Source: Nitrosopumilales archaeon
GTDB lineage: Archaea > Thermoproteota > Nitrososphaeria > Nitrososphaerales > Nitrososphaeraceae
DNA: 7,500 nucleotides
Reading direction: 5' to 3'
NCBI GenBank assembly: GCA_009665115.1
Contig: WJXE01000086.1
Location: 1 to 7,500, forward strand
Positions 1 through 5,413 of this stretch are shown piece after piece (the first letter of the stretch is position 1; the number at the start of each line of letters is the position of its first letter). A program made the position numbers and the translations under genes. Below the pieces are notes generated by a model, which had not been told where the DNA came from, searched no databases, and worked only from the letters and a program-made list of their open reading frames with translations.

Positions 1-1
1 C

Positions 2-319
2 ATCATCGGTAGACATGTGTCGATTAGTTCACCTACAGGAAGTGATCATCTAAAGTTGATAGCTGCAGAAATCACTGATGCAGGAGTACAGCATGCAGTC
101 GCTGTAAACCTTACAAAGACATTGGATATAACAGCAACAGGACAATCGCTGTATCATGCTGATATGCGAGCAGCCTTAGCTGGAATCAATCCATTTACCG
201 GGGCAGGGGATAGAGTAACTCATTTCACAGATCTTCTACTTTGGAACAATGGGACTTCGAGCATCGTGTTCAACGGTGACGACTACGTAACAATTGCGAT
301 AATTCATGCTGGAAGGTAG
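2..319 (+). CDS. C-terminal part of an unrecognised protein (5' end outside window)
   Basis: The reading frame is open from the first bases of the window to a TAG stop at 317-319, so the gene probably starts upstream. A GTG at 17 is possible, but the codons before it stay open and it has no ribosome site. About 105 residues are visible. They alternate short hydrophobic and polar stretches, with many Thr, Ala and Asp and a Gly/Asn-rich end (LLLWNNGTSS, then VFNGDDYVTIAIIHAG), which suggests a mostly beta-strand domain. I see no membrane segment, Cys motif or catalytic signature, and I do not recognise a family. Base composition is somewhat more GC-rich than the gaps that follow, as expected for coding DNA. 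That it is coding is fairly sure; the function is unknown. Confidence 0.6.
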   Translation: MIGRHVSISSPTGSDHLKLIAAEITDAGVQHAVAVNLTKTLDITATGQSLYHADMRAALAGINPFTGAGDRVTHFTDLLLWNNGTSSIVFNGDDYVTIAIIHAGR

Positions 320-377
320 AGGGCGAGAGGAAGGTATTCAGAGACGTTGTACTGCCGAGAAACAGAGCTGCCAATTG

Positions 378-398
378 TCTTTGCGACTATGGCAAAGA
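378..398. repeat. Perfect 7-bp inverted repeat (hairpin)
   Basis: TCTTTGC at 378-384 and GCAAAGA at 392-398 are exact reverse complements around a 7-base loop. It lies about 60 bases after the stop of the partial upstream gene. No T-run follows, so a terminator role is only possible, not shown. Confidence 0.5.
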
Positions 399-452
399 AA
401 ACTTCGAACCGGTATCAAAAACACTACTGATACTACTTCTGGCCGCAAATGC

Positions 453-541
453 GCCGACAAACGTCCAACCCTCGATAATGGACTCGATGGTTGATAGCAT
501 GTAAATTGACAGCATCCAACACTCGATCATCCTGCCGACAA
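453..541. repeat. Nested direct repeats with three CTCGAT copies
   Basis: GCCGACAA occurs at 453-460 and again at 534-541. Between them a 16-base unit occurs twice (464-479 and 515-530, two mismatches), starting TCCAAC and containing CTCGAT. A further CTCGAT lies at 483-488. The bases 466-493 can also fold: CAACC pairs with GGTTG and TCGA with TCGA, around an 8-base loop. The cluster could be a protein-binding array or the relic of a small duplication. Confidence 0.5.
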
Positions 542-662
542 GTTTTTAGCCATAACAATGCTTTGGTAGCGCATAAATTTTCCTAGGTATGTTGAAGTAT
601 GCTCTTACTAAAAATAGATAGTATAATTGTTAATTAATTTTGGCCTACAGAATTATCTTCTT

Positions 663-683
663 CTGATATTTTATGAGTATCAG
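663..683. promoter_or_regulatory. Inverted repeat around a TATA-like stretch upstream of the PRC-barrel-like gene
   Basis: CTGATA (663-668) and TATCAG (678-683) are exact reverse complements flanking the AT-rich TTTTATGAG. If the central stretch is the TATA box, transcription would begin near 697, leaving a leader of about 30 bases before the ATG at 728. A second TATA-like site at 695-702 (AGATATAT) would give a nearly leaderless mRNA. The palindrome could be an operator; nothing in the sequence decides this. Confidence 0.3.
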
Positions 684-727
684 TAGAGGAGCGCAGATAT
701 ATCATAACTGAGGGAAATGGGAGTACC

Positions 728-958
728 ATGAACTCCTTAGACTGGCATGAAATAACAAAAGCTAAAAAGATGGTAAGAGCTAGTGATGCAAGCCTGTGCG
801 GGAACGCAATTGCAGAATATCGTGATAACATAGTCATAATAGAACATGGTGCAAAGTTTCGCGAGTATATAGTCCCGAAATCTAAAGTCGAACGATATGA
901 CGGAAGGGATGTTTATCTGAATATACCACGCAGCATGCTCTCAGCTTTTGACTTCTGA
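728..958 (+). CDS. Small PRC-barrel/DUF2171-like protein
   Basis: A 76-residue soluble protein with no signal peptide or membrane segment. The N-terminal part (LDWHEITKAKKMV, residues 4-16) is helical and charged. The rest alternates as in a small beta barrel: a strand around residues 34-39 (NIVIIE), a second around 45-50 (REYIVP), then KSKVERYDGRDVYLNIP at 51-67. An "-IVPKSxVExYDGxxVxLNIP" ending is typical of short PRC-barrel/DUF2171-like proteins common in Thaumarchaeota. Members are thought to bind RNA, protein or small ligands, but their role in archaea is not established. The ATG at 728 has GAGGG at 710-714, rather far upstream, and no nearer in-frame start. The gene stands alone, with hairpins on either side. 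Coding status is likely; the family call is from pattern memory. Confidence 0.7.
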   Translation: MNSLDWHEITKAKKMVRASDASLCGNAIAEYRDNIVIIEHGAKFREYIVPKSKVERYDGRDVYLNIPRSMLSAFDF

Positions 959-974
959 ACAATCTTTCATATAT

Positions 975-1001
975 AATGAGCCTAACGAAAATCTCATTTT
1001 C
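975..1001 (+). terminator. Possible terminator after the PRC-barrel-like gene
   Basis: AATGAG (975-980) and CTCATT (993-998) form a perfect 6-bp stem with a 12-base loop, and the stem runs into TTTTC. It starts 17 bases after the stop. The T-tract is short, and archaeal termination relies mainly on T-tracts, so support is moderate. Confidence 0.4.
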
Positions 1002-1111
1002 AAATCGTCCTGTACAGAATTCTTTATAGAGAACAATTTCAATGAAACAAGTAGTATTGGCATCTCAAGTGAAACTGTTCCGTAACAATTAGGTAAAAAA
1101 TTAGAGTAGGA

Positions 1112-1153
1112 CTAATATATTAGGAACGACCGTTCCATACCGAGGCGTTCCTC
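1112..1153 (+). promoter_or_regulatory. Promoter and probable operator of the winged-helix gene
   Basis: Three palindromes lie nearly end to end. CTAATATATTAG (1112-1123) is a perfect 12-base palindrome and a good archaeal TATA box. GGAACG-AC-CGTTCC (1123-1136) shares its first base with it. GAGG-CGTT-CCTC (1142-1153) repeats the half-site CGTTCC at 1146-1151, 15 bases after its first copy. With the usual TATA-to-start spacing of about 26 bases, transcription would begin near 1143, so the second palindrome sits between TATA box and start site, a normal position for a repressor. Autoregulation by the gene that follows is the simplest reading, but is inferred. Confidence 0.5.
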
Positions 1154-1169
1154 CATTCCCCTAATTTAG

Positions 1170-1580
1170 ATGAACCCTTCAGTATATCACAGAATGATGC
1201 AATCTACATTCTCATCATCTTCTTTTGAACGTAAGAAGAGCAAGAGCAACGGAGGAACAAATAGGGGAAAAATTCAGATTACAGCTGATATTCTTTGTCT
1301 GTCCACAGTCGCGATTAAGAAGACCCATATCATGTACAAAGCAAACCTGAGCTACGAGCAGGTCAACTACTATCTGACTGATCTGCTGAATAACGAACTC
1401 CTCTCACAACATATTCTTGAGAATGGCGTTGTATTTAGGACCAGCGAGAAAGGGAGGGAATATTTAAAACACTATACCCGACTTATGGACTTGGTCAAGG
1501 AGAGAGAAAAGGAAAATCAAAAACAAGGACTTGCACAAATCGAACGAAGCAAGGAGGAGAACTATATCTTCCAATATTAA
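1170..1580 (+). CDS. Winged helix-turn-helix DNA-binding protein (HTH_45-like)
   Basis: A 136-residue basic protein, probably a transcription regulator. Residues 1-32 are a Ser/Lys/Arg/Asn-rich, likely disordered tail. A winged-helix domain covers about 33-101: helix 1 (QITADILCLST), then KKTHIMYKANLSYEQVNYYL as the helix-turn-helix with the recognition helix near 61-70, the helix DLLNNELLSQ at 71-80, a beta-wing (GVVFRTSEKG, 86-95) and the YLKHYTRLMDLV helix. The end (104-131) is highly charged and probably forms a coiled coil, as in dimeric relatives. The "TxxGxxYLxxYxxL" pattern is typical of the HTH_45 proteins that are very numerous in Thaumarchaeota. Start: the first ATG has no ribosome site; ATGs at 1194 and 1197 would remove only part of the tail. 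The palindromes just upstream suggest self-regulation. The regulon is unknown. Confidence 0.85.
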   Translation: MNPSVYHRMMQSTFSSSSFERKKSKSNGGTNRGKIQITADILCLSTVAIKKTHIMYKANLSYEQVNYYLTDLLNNELLSQHILENGVVFRTSEKGREYLKHYTRLMDLVKEREKENQKQGLAQIERSKEENYIFQY

Positions 1581-1620
1581 CACAGCAGGTTCAACTGTGA
1601 AAATTCTCCTTTGTTTTTTG
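1581..1620 (+). terminator. Terminator of the winged-helix gene
   Basis: Right after the TAA stop, CACAG (1581-1585) can pair with CTGTG (1595-1599). A T-rich run follows (CTCCTTTGTTTTTTG, 1606-1620). A T-tract directly after a stop is the usual archaeal termination signal; the short stem may be incidental. Confidence 0.5.
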
Positions 1621-2007
1621 TACAATAATTGAGATCGCGAGTTGCCTACAAATCGATAGGATTACGTTTCATTGATCACTCTTCGTTTGGGTTCAAATAT
1701 TAGCGATATAGATTTTTAAATTTAGAAACAATAGATTTACCGGGATCGAATTCGTTTGAATAAGAAGAGTCTACAAGTTATCATTGATTTTATCGCTACC
1801 TTTCGTAATTTATTTTTTATTTCTTAATCCTTTACCACTATTATTCATAGTGATTATGAACCTTGGTATGACCCCTCTCTAGGTGCGTGGTGAGCATTTC
1901 CAACTAACCTCAATTGGTTCGTTAAGAATTTGTTTTTCACAATCCGTATTCTCTTCATTCTTCTTCTCCTAACAACCCGTAAAAAGCCAGTGGGGTATAC
2001 ACATTCA
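1621..2007. other. AT-rich gap without a gene
   Basis: No reading frame of note on either strand. A perfect small hairpin is present, CACTAT-TATTC-ATAGTG (1836-1852), just after a T-rich stretch (1809-1825). The stretch 1860-1985 is less AT-rich, with AACC-TCAATT-GGTT near 1905, but I could not recognise a tRNA, a C/D-box pattern or another RNA gene in it. Confidence 0.4.
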
Positions 2008-2016
2008 TTATAAATA
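2008..2016 (+). promoter_or_regulatory. TATA-like box upstream of the Cys-motif gene
   Basis: TTATAAATA matches the archaeal TATA consensus well. It predicts a transcription start near 2038 and a leader of about 70 bases to the ATG at 2111, or about 45 to the GTG at 2084. Confidence 0.4.
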
Positions 2017-2110
2017 ATTTATCCGACAGTAGGTCAAAATATAGGACAATTCACGGGAAGCATTCTCGAATCAATATTAAATAGTGCAAAGAATCAATGT
2101 TAGAGTAATA

Positions 2111-2578
2111 ATGATTATACAACAATGTAATAGTTGTGTTGAGAAAGGAAAAAATGCTTATTGCAATAAATGTGTAAAGTCAGGTGATTATTATGATGTC
2201 TACAAATACGCTGAGGATAAGGAAAGCCGTTTCAGGAAAGGAAAGATGATAGGTACGATAAAGGCATACACATGGCATGATACGATACAACATATTAAAG
2301 ATAACTTTTTCCACAATTGTAGTGAAAATCTCAATATAAATTGTGAAAAGGACTTTGCGTATATAGAAGAAAAACCCGAATCTATTGTTAGAGATGACCG
2401 CGACAACGGAGCCGCGGAAAACCCACTCGGATACACAATTCATTTGAATAACGAAGGAAATGAATCAGGATCTTTGTCATCTCTCAAAGAAAACTTTTGG
2501 GATTTGACTGTGCTCGTTAGCAATAATAATTATGATAAGGTCAGTCTGTCGCGTACCGCTCACATGGAACAAAAGTAG
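2111..2578 (+). CDS. Small hypothetical protein with an N-terminal CxxC-x8-CxxC metal-binding motif
   Basis: A 155-residue protein of no family I recognise. Near the start it has CNSC, eight residues, then CNKC: four Cys spaced like a small zinc ribbon or zinc knuckle. A mixed charged domain follows (DYYDVYKYAEDKESRFRKGK, then GTIKAYTWHDTIQHIKDNFF), with two further Cys near residues 70-78. The remainder (about 90-155) is acidic and Asn/Ser-rich and looks less folded. No signal peptide or membrane segment is seen. The frame extends nine codons upstream to a GTG at 2084; I prefer the ATG at 2111 because it places the Cys motif at the usual position close to the N-terminus and weak purines (TTAGAG) precede it. 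Low GC and many AAT/AAA codons could mean recent transfer or just a rapidly evolving gene. Nucleic-acid binding or a protein-protein adaptor role is possible, not shown. Confidence 0.6.
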   Translation: MIIQQCNSCVEKGKNAYCNKCVKSGDYYDVYKYAEDKESRFRKGKMIGTIKAYTWHDTIQHIKDNFFHNCSENLNINCEKDFAYIEEKPESIVRDDRDNGAAENPLGYTIHLNNEGNESGSLSSLKENFWDLTVLVSNNNYDKVSLSRTAHMEQK

Positions 2579-2620
2579 ACAACAGCTCCTGTTGTAGAGG
2601 CCAAAGGAATACCCCTACAA
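2579..2620 (+). promoter_or_regulatory. Two overlapping, mutually exclusive hairpins directly after the stop
   Basis: ACAACAG (2579-2585) and CTGTTGT (2589-2595) form a perfect 7-bp stem with a 3-base loop, starting at the base after the stop codon. TTGTAGAGG (2592-2600) can instead pair with CCCCTACAA (2612-2620), 8 of 9 positions matching. Both use 2592-2595, so only one can form at a time. No T-run follows. This could stabilise the 3' end, end the transcript or act as a switch. Confidence 0.4.
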
Positions 2621-3269
2621 CGAAAGCTAGATGGAAAAAGACTGTATCTCCAAAATAGATATCTCAGGTAGTTTGTCGTACACTTTATTTATTATCATAA
2701 GAGAGAGAAACTTCTTCATATGTAGGCTCAGAATACAACTCTACCAGTGCATAATTTATTTAATTCAATTTGATATCAATTGCAGACGCATCATCTGTCC
2801 TTGAAAAATATTAAAGCAGATCTGATCGAAACTGAACTCAATGCTCTTTGTTTCAGGTACCAGAATAATTGAAAGTGCCACCTAATATCAAAACTCCTCC
2901 TACGTGGCTGCATATAAGAGGAATACAAGGCTCCAGAATCCAGATGGCCCTGTGGCAGAACCATTTTGGGAAGATCGAATCGGCATGATTCTCAAGATCA
3001 GGTGACCTTCAGGCTGAGCTAGCTAGTTTGGATTTAGTAACTGCATGGCAGCAGATGAGAGGCGTGGTAAACGCAATCACCGAAAAACGCTGGTATGCGA
3101 ACCTAATCTGAAGCTGAGAGGCGTTGTTAGAAGTAGAATTAGCTGTTTGATAATCAATCCAGCAGCTGTTCACAGAAAAAGGTAAGGCAATTTGTAAACA
3201 TGAGACTGAATGCGATCCCAGTTTTTTCACCTAATTAGAAGTACGCGCCAAGATTTCAAGAAGTGCAAA
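2621..3269. other. Gap without an intact gene, possibly a decayed coding region
   Basis: The first part (to about 2800) is AT-rich and featureless. From about 2820 to 3200 the DNA is less AT-rich. The + strand then carries consecutive frame pieces that read like protein but are broken by stops: a frame from a TTG at 2870 (KVPPNIKTPPTWLH...) interrupted by TGA at 2984-2986 and resuming with GDLQAELASLDLVTAWQQM..., to a stop near 3110. An overlapping frame gives NPDGPVAEPFWEDRIG. I could not assign these to a family. A 73-codon minus-strand frame (3009-3230) looks like a shadow. TGAGAGGCGTKGT occurs twice, at 3056 and 3115. Confidence 0.3.
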
Positions 3270-4769
3270 CTATCTCCATGCTTCTTTTCTGATCGTGATC
3301 GCTGCATAAAATAATAGCCAACTGAATACGAATGTTGACATGAAAGTGAATAAAGGCCGATACAACCAGTATGGATAACCGGGGCTTCGTAACCGGGAAT
3401 CGATCCCGTAGAGCATTCCAGTATACATTAGTCCCGAGAGATAGAACACCACTGTCCCTATATCGGCTGACAATAGAAGTATGATTATTTTAATAACAAT
3501 GAATGGTCTCATAAGTTTGAGGCCCAAGACTAGATAATATAGAAAAGCTGCGTAAAATGGCCTTCGCCAGTATATTCCGCCAGTTGCGGGAAGGCTCCGA
3601 ATGAAGCTCTTCCTCCAACGGATTTGTTGTCGTATTAGTGCCACGAGATTATCTGGCACTCCTGCTGTCACCCTTACGCTCGGACTGTACACTAATCTCC
3701 ATGCATATTTTCGCCGATCCTTTTTCTTGAGCTCTTCTTGATCCGGGTCGGAAGAGGATCTCATTGTATTCAGGTCATCTCCTCCTGTCTGGAGTATGGG
3801 GATATTATTATAATCAATACTGTTTTTGTTGCTATCTTGTTCTCCGGTACTCGTCCTCTTAGCCTCCCATATGTCCTCGGGCTTAGCGCCCAGAACATAC
3901 GCTGTCAGCCGTCTGTCTGTTGCAAATTTAAAATTCTCGATACCAAGGAAATTATCATGAGCCCACGCGTGTATATATTGGTGCACAGCCTCTCTTCTAT
4001 AAATCGACAGTGCGCCAGAACAGCAGGTAAGAGACGAGAATGATGTTTCCATTCCCTTTAGCATCCTAAATTGTCCGTCGAACCATACATCTTCAATCTT
4101 GAGCAAGGTGTTTCCTTCGGCCGCACCTCTCACTCTCGCATGACCTGTCACAGCGCCGATTCTGCGATCAGTATAGAATATTTTTACGGCGTTTTCGACG
4201 GCATCGCTAGCAAGATCGCAATCACTGTCCATCATGACATAAATCTCACCTTTAGCGATCTGGGATCCGGCTTCAATAGCAACCTTTTTACCTACGCTTT
4301 TTGAGAGATGAATTATTTGAAGTTTGGGCCCTGGACCAATCTCTTTTCTCATCTCATCCAAGATTGCAGTTGTCCCATCAGTACTCCCATCATTAACAAT
4401 GATGACTTCCTTATTAGTATAAGACGAATTAAGACAAGATTGAACACAGTTCCTGATGTTACCTTCCTCATTTTTTACCGGGACTATAATTGAGACGAGA
4501 GGTTTTCGATCTTCGGGGATGATGACATCCTTGACCCTAGTAAATGGATCGCGGTATTTCACCCAGGACAGAAAAAATATATTAAACAAGACAAATGAGG
4601 TAAGAAAGCTGTAGAAACCAACAGTAAAATCTACTACATAAATTAATAAATAGAGTTTTATTCCGAGGATAACGGCAATGCTAGCAAGTACCAAATACCG
4701 TACTAACCAACGCTTCTTGTCCATTTCCCTGAATTTTTCCGTCGCCACCGGTTGTTTCTGAACAGCCAT
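3270..4769 (-). CDS. Membrane glycosyltransferase family 2, hyaluronan/chitin/cellulose synthase type
   Basis: A processive polysaccharide synthase: it would add sugars from UDP-sugars on the cytoplasmic side and pass the chain through the membrane. Numbering from the ATG at 4769 (499 aa): two membrane helices (about 25-46 and 49-70); GT-A domain with VSIIVPVKNEEGN (92-104), VNDGSTDGT (125-133), metal-binding DSD (181-183), SGAL (251-254) and the catalytic-type TDRR (284-287); the QQIRW motif (381-385) followed by KSFIRSL, very like HasA; then three or four membrane helices (405-434, 439-456, 470-493). Between TDRRLTAYVL and the strand before QQIRW lies a hydrophilic stretch of about 55 extra residues (about 298-355) not usual for the family. 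Start: the frame extends six codons to a TTG, but GGGGTGG ahead of the ATG favours the ATG. Product (hyaluronan, chitin or other beta-glycan) cannot be told from sequence. It stands alone on its strand and could supply capsule or aggregate matrix. Confidence 0.9.
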   Translation of the reverse strand: MAVQKQPVATEKFREMDKKRWLVRYLVLASIAVILGIKLYLLIYVVDFTVGFYSFLTSFVLFNIFFLSWVKYRDPFTRVKDVIIPEDRKPLVSIIVPVKNEEGNIRNCVQSCLNSSYTNKEVIIVNDGSTDGTTAILDEMRKEIGPGPKLQIIHLSKSVGKKVAIEAGSQIAKGEIYVMMDSDCDLASDAVENAVKIFYTDRRIGAVTGHARVRGAAEGNTLLKIEDVWFDGQFRMLKGMETSFSSLTCCSGALSIYRREAVHQYIHAWAHDNFLGIENFKFATDRRLTAYVLGAKPEDIWEAKRTSTGEQDSNKNSIDYNNIPILQTGGDDLNTMRSSSDPDQEELKKKDRRKYAWRLVYSPSVRVTAGVPDNLVALIRQQIRWRKSFIRSLPATGGIYWRRPFYAAFLYYLVLGLKLMRPFIVIKIIILLLSADIGTVVFYLSGLMYTGMLYGIDSRLRSPGYPYWLYRPLFTFMSTFVFSWLLFYAAITIRKEAWR

Positions 4770-4876
4770 GAAATGAGTCCACCCCAACTATGTTATTATT
4801 GAGATCATTACTCTGGTGGTATCTTGGCGATCCTCTACGTTTTTGCTTGACATTTGCTCGATTCCTAAACTCTGAT

Positions 4877-4886
4877 GTATATTTTT
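4877..4886 (-). promoter_or_regulatory. Possible TATA box of the glycosyltransferase gene
   Basis: On the minus strand this reads AAAAATATAC, a TATA-like site. It would place transcription start near 4855 and give a leader of about 85 bases ending in the GGGGTGG ribosome site at about 4776-4782. Other AT-rich sites nearby could serve as well. Confidence 0.25.
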
Positions 4887-4981
4887 CAACATGTATGTAT
4901 AAGTATTTGCCAACTTTGTCCTATTCAATATCTCCTTAAGCGGGGTTCATAATCATTCAGAATAAGCATCATTTAAGGCAT

Positions 4982-5413
4982 ATGACGTGTCCAGGCTCCT
5001 TTCCTTCTTCTACTTCTCATTCTTCTAGGAGGACTCAGAGAAAAACCAAGATATCTAAACCTGAGGCTTATCGAATGCGCGGAGTATATATTATGTGGAT
5101 CAACTGTTACGCAAGTATATACCCAAAAAATGCCGTAGGTCTGTATATGCATGAAAACCGGCTGGACGTTAGATTTTCTCGGCGACGATTCGCTAGTGTC
5201 GCTAGAAAAGGTGTTTTTGTGCGACACTACGCGCTATTCTTCGTTTTCTTTTTAACGGATTGCGAGAGCGCTCCATTAGAAACAAGGCTAGTCCCCCTCA
5301 TCTTCCTCCTGCTGGGATTCTCAGGGTTAAAGACACGTATTATATTGAATGGGTGCGCTCCGTTTCATTCTGAACAAGTAAAAATTATGAGCGTCCAGAG
5401 AGACACATCATGA
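4982..5413 (+). CDS. Doubtful 143-aa ORF overlapping the start of the DedA-like gene
   Basis: For: it is long for a chance frame in such DNA, and its TGA stop overlaps the next ATG as ATGA (5410-5413), an arrangement common in translationally coupled genes. Against: the protein is not convincing. It begins with a Ser/Thr/Arg-rich stretch (SFPSSTSHSSRRTQRKTK), has Arg-rich and Cys-containing parts unlike neighbouring genes, no ribosome site at its ATG, and shares the stretch with an 84-codon frame on the opposite strand. Two short hydrophobic stretches (ALFFVFFL, VPLIFLLLGF) might be membrane-associated. It also contains the strong inverted repeat at 5194-5229, which fits better with noncoding DNA or a leader. 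I know no homologous family. Probably not a gene. Confidence 0.2.
   Translation: MTCPGSFPSSTSHSSRRTQRKTKISKPEAYRMRGVYIMWINCYASIYPKNAVGLYMHENRLDVRFSRRRFASVARKGVFVRHYALFFVFFLTDCESAPLETRLVPLIFLLLGFSGLKTRIILNGCAPFHSEQVKIMSVQRDTS
5182..5229. repeat. Structured inverted repeats between the glycosyltransferase and DedA-like genes
   Basis: TAGTGTCGC (5194-5202) and GCGACACTA (5221-5229) are exact reverse complements; within the 18-base loop AAAA and TTTT can add a second short stem around GGTG. Directly before it, GCGA-CGAT-TCGC (5182-5193) forms another hairpin. GCGAC at 5182-5186 can also pair with GTCGC at 5198-5202, competing with the main stem. No matching second copy of the unit is in the window. 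The pair could act as an RNA structure in a leader or as a binding site in DNA. Confidence 0.55.
5338..5346 (+). promoter_or_regulatory. Possible TATA box of the DedA-like gene
   Basis: TATTATATT lies about 68 bases before the ATG at 5410, predicting transcription start near 5368 and a leader of about 40 bases with only a weak purine stretch (AGAGAG, 5397-5402) as ribosome site. If right, this gene is transcribed on its own and the structures at 5182-5229 lie upstream of its mRNA. Confidence 0.3.

Larger units (their letters stand above)
320..662. other. Intergenic region with short repeats and hairpins, no convincing gene
   Basis: No reading frame here looks like a protein; a 62-codon frame at 306-494 overlaps the previous stop and has a Gln/Arg/Lys/Thr-rich sequence without family features. 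The stretch contains a perfect hairpin at 378-398 and a cluster of short repeats at 453-541 (listed separately). It becomes very AT-rich after about 600. A transcript end for the gene ending at 319 may lie here, but no clear U-tract follows either structure. Confidence 0.5.

Noticed and set aside
306..494. 62-codon + frame overlapping the end of the partial gene
   Set aside because: Gln/Arg/Thr-rich composition without domain features, and it runs across the hairpin at 378-398 and into the repeat cluster that begins at 453.
634..837. 67-codon minus-strand frame
   Set aside because: Lies antisense to the better-supported PRC-barrel-like gene and its promoter, with no ribosome site or family pattern.
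1587..1600. GGTTCAACT resembling a tRNA T-loop
   Set aside because: No acceptor or anticodon stem can be built around it; it is better explained by the terminator of the winged-helix gene.
2180..2443. Two minus-strand frames (87 and 78 codons) with hydrophobic stretches
   Set aside because: Both are antisense to the Cys-motif gene; hydrophobicity arises from reading AT-rich coding DNA backwards.
3009..3230. 73-codon minus-strand frame
   Set aside because: Ser/Ala/Gln-rich without a recognisable pattern; the opposite strand gives more protein-like pieces in the same place.
3738..4493. Three + strand frames inside the glycosyltransferase
   Set aside because: Antisense shadows of a gene with clear catalytic motifs.
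4973..5227. 84-codon minus-strand frame in the gap before the DedA-like gene
   Set aside because: Ser/Arg/Pro-rich, spans the inverted repeat and has no start signals.
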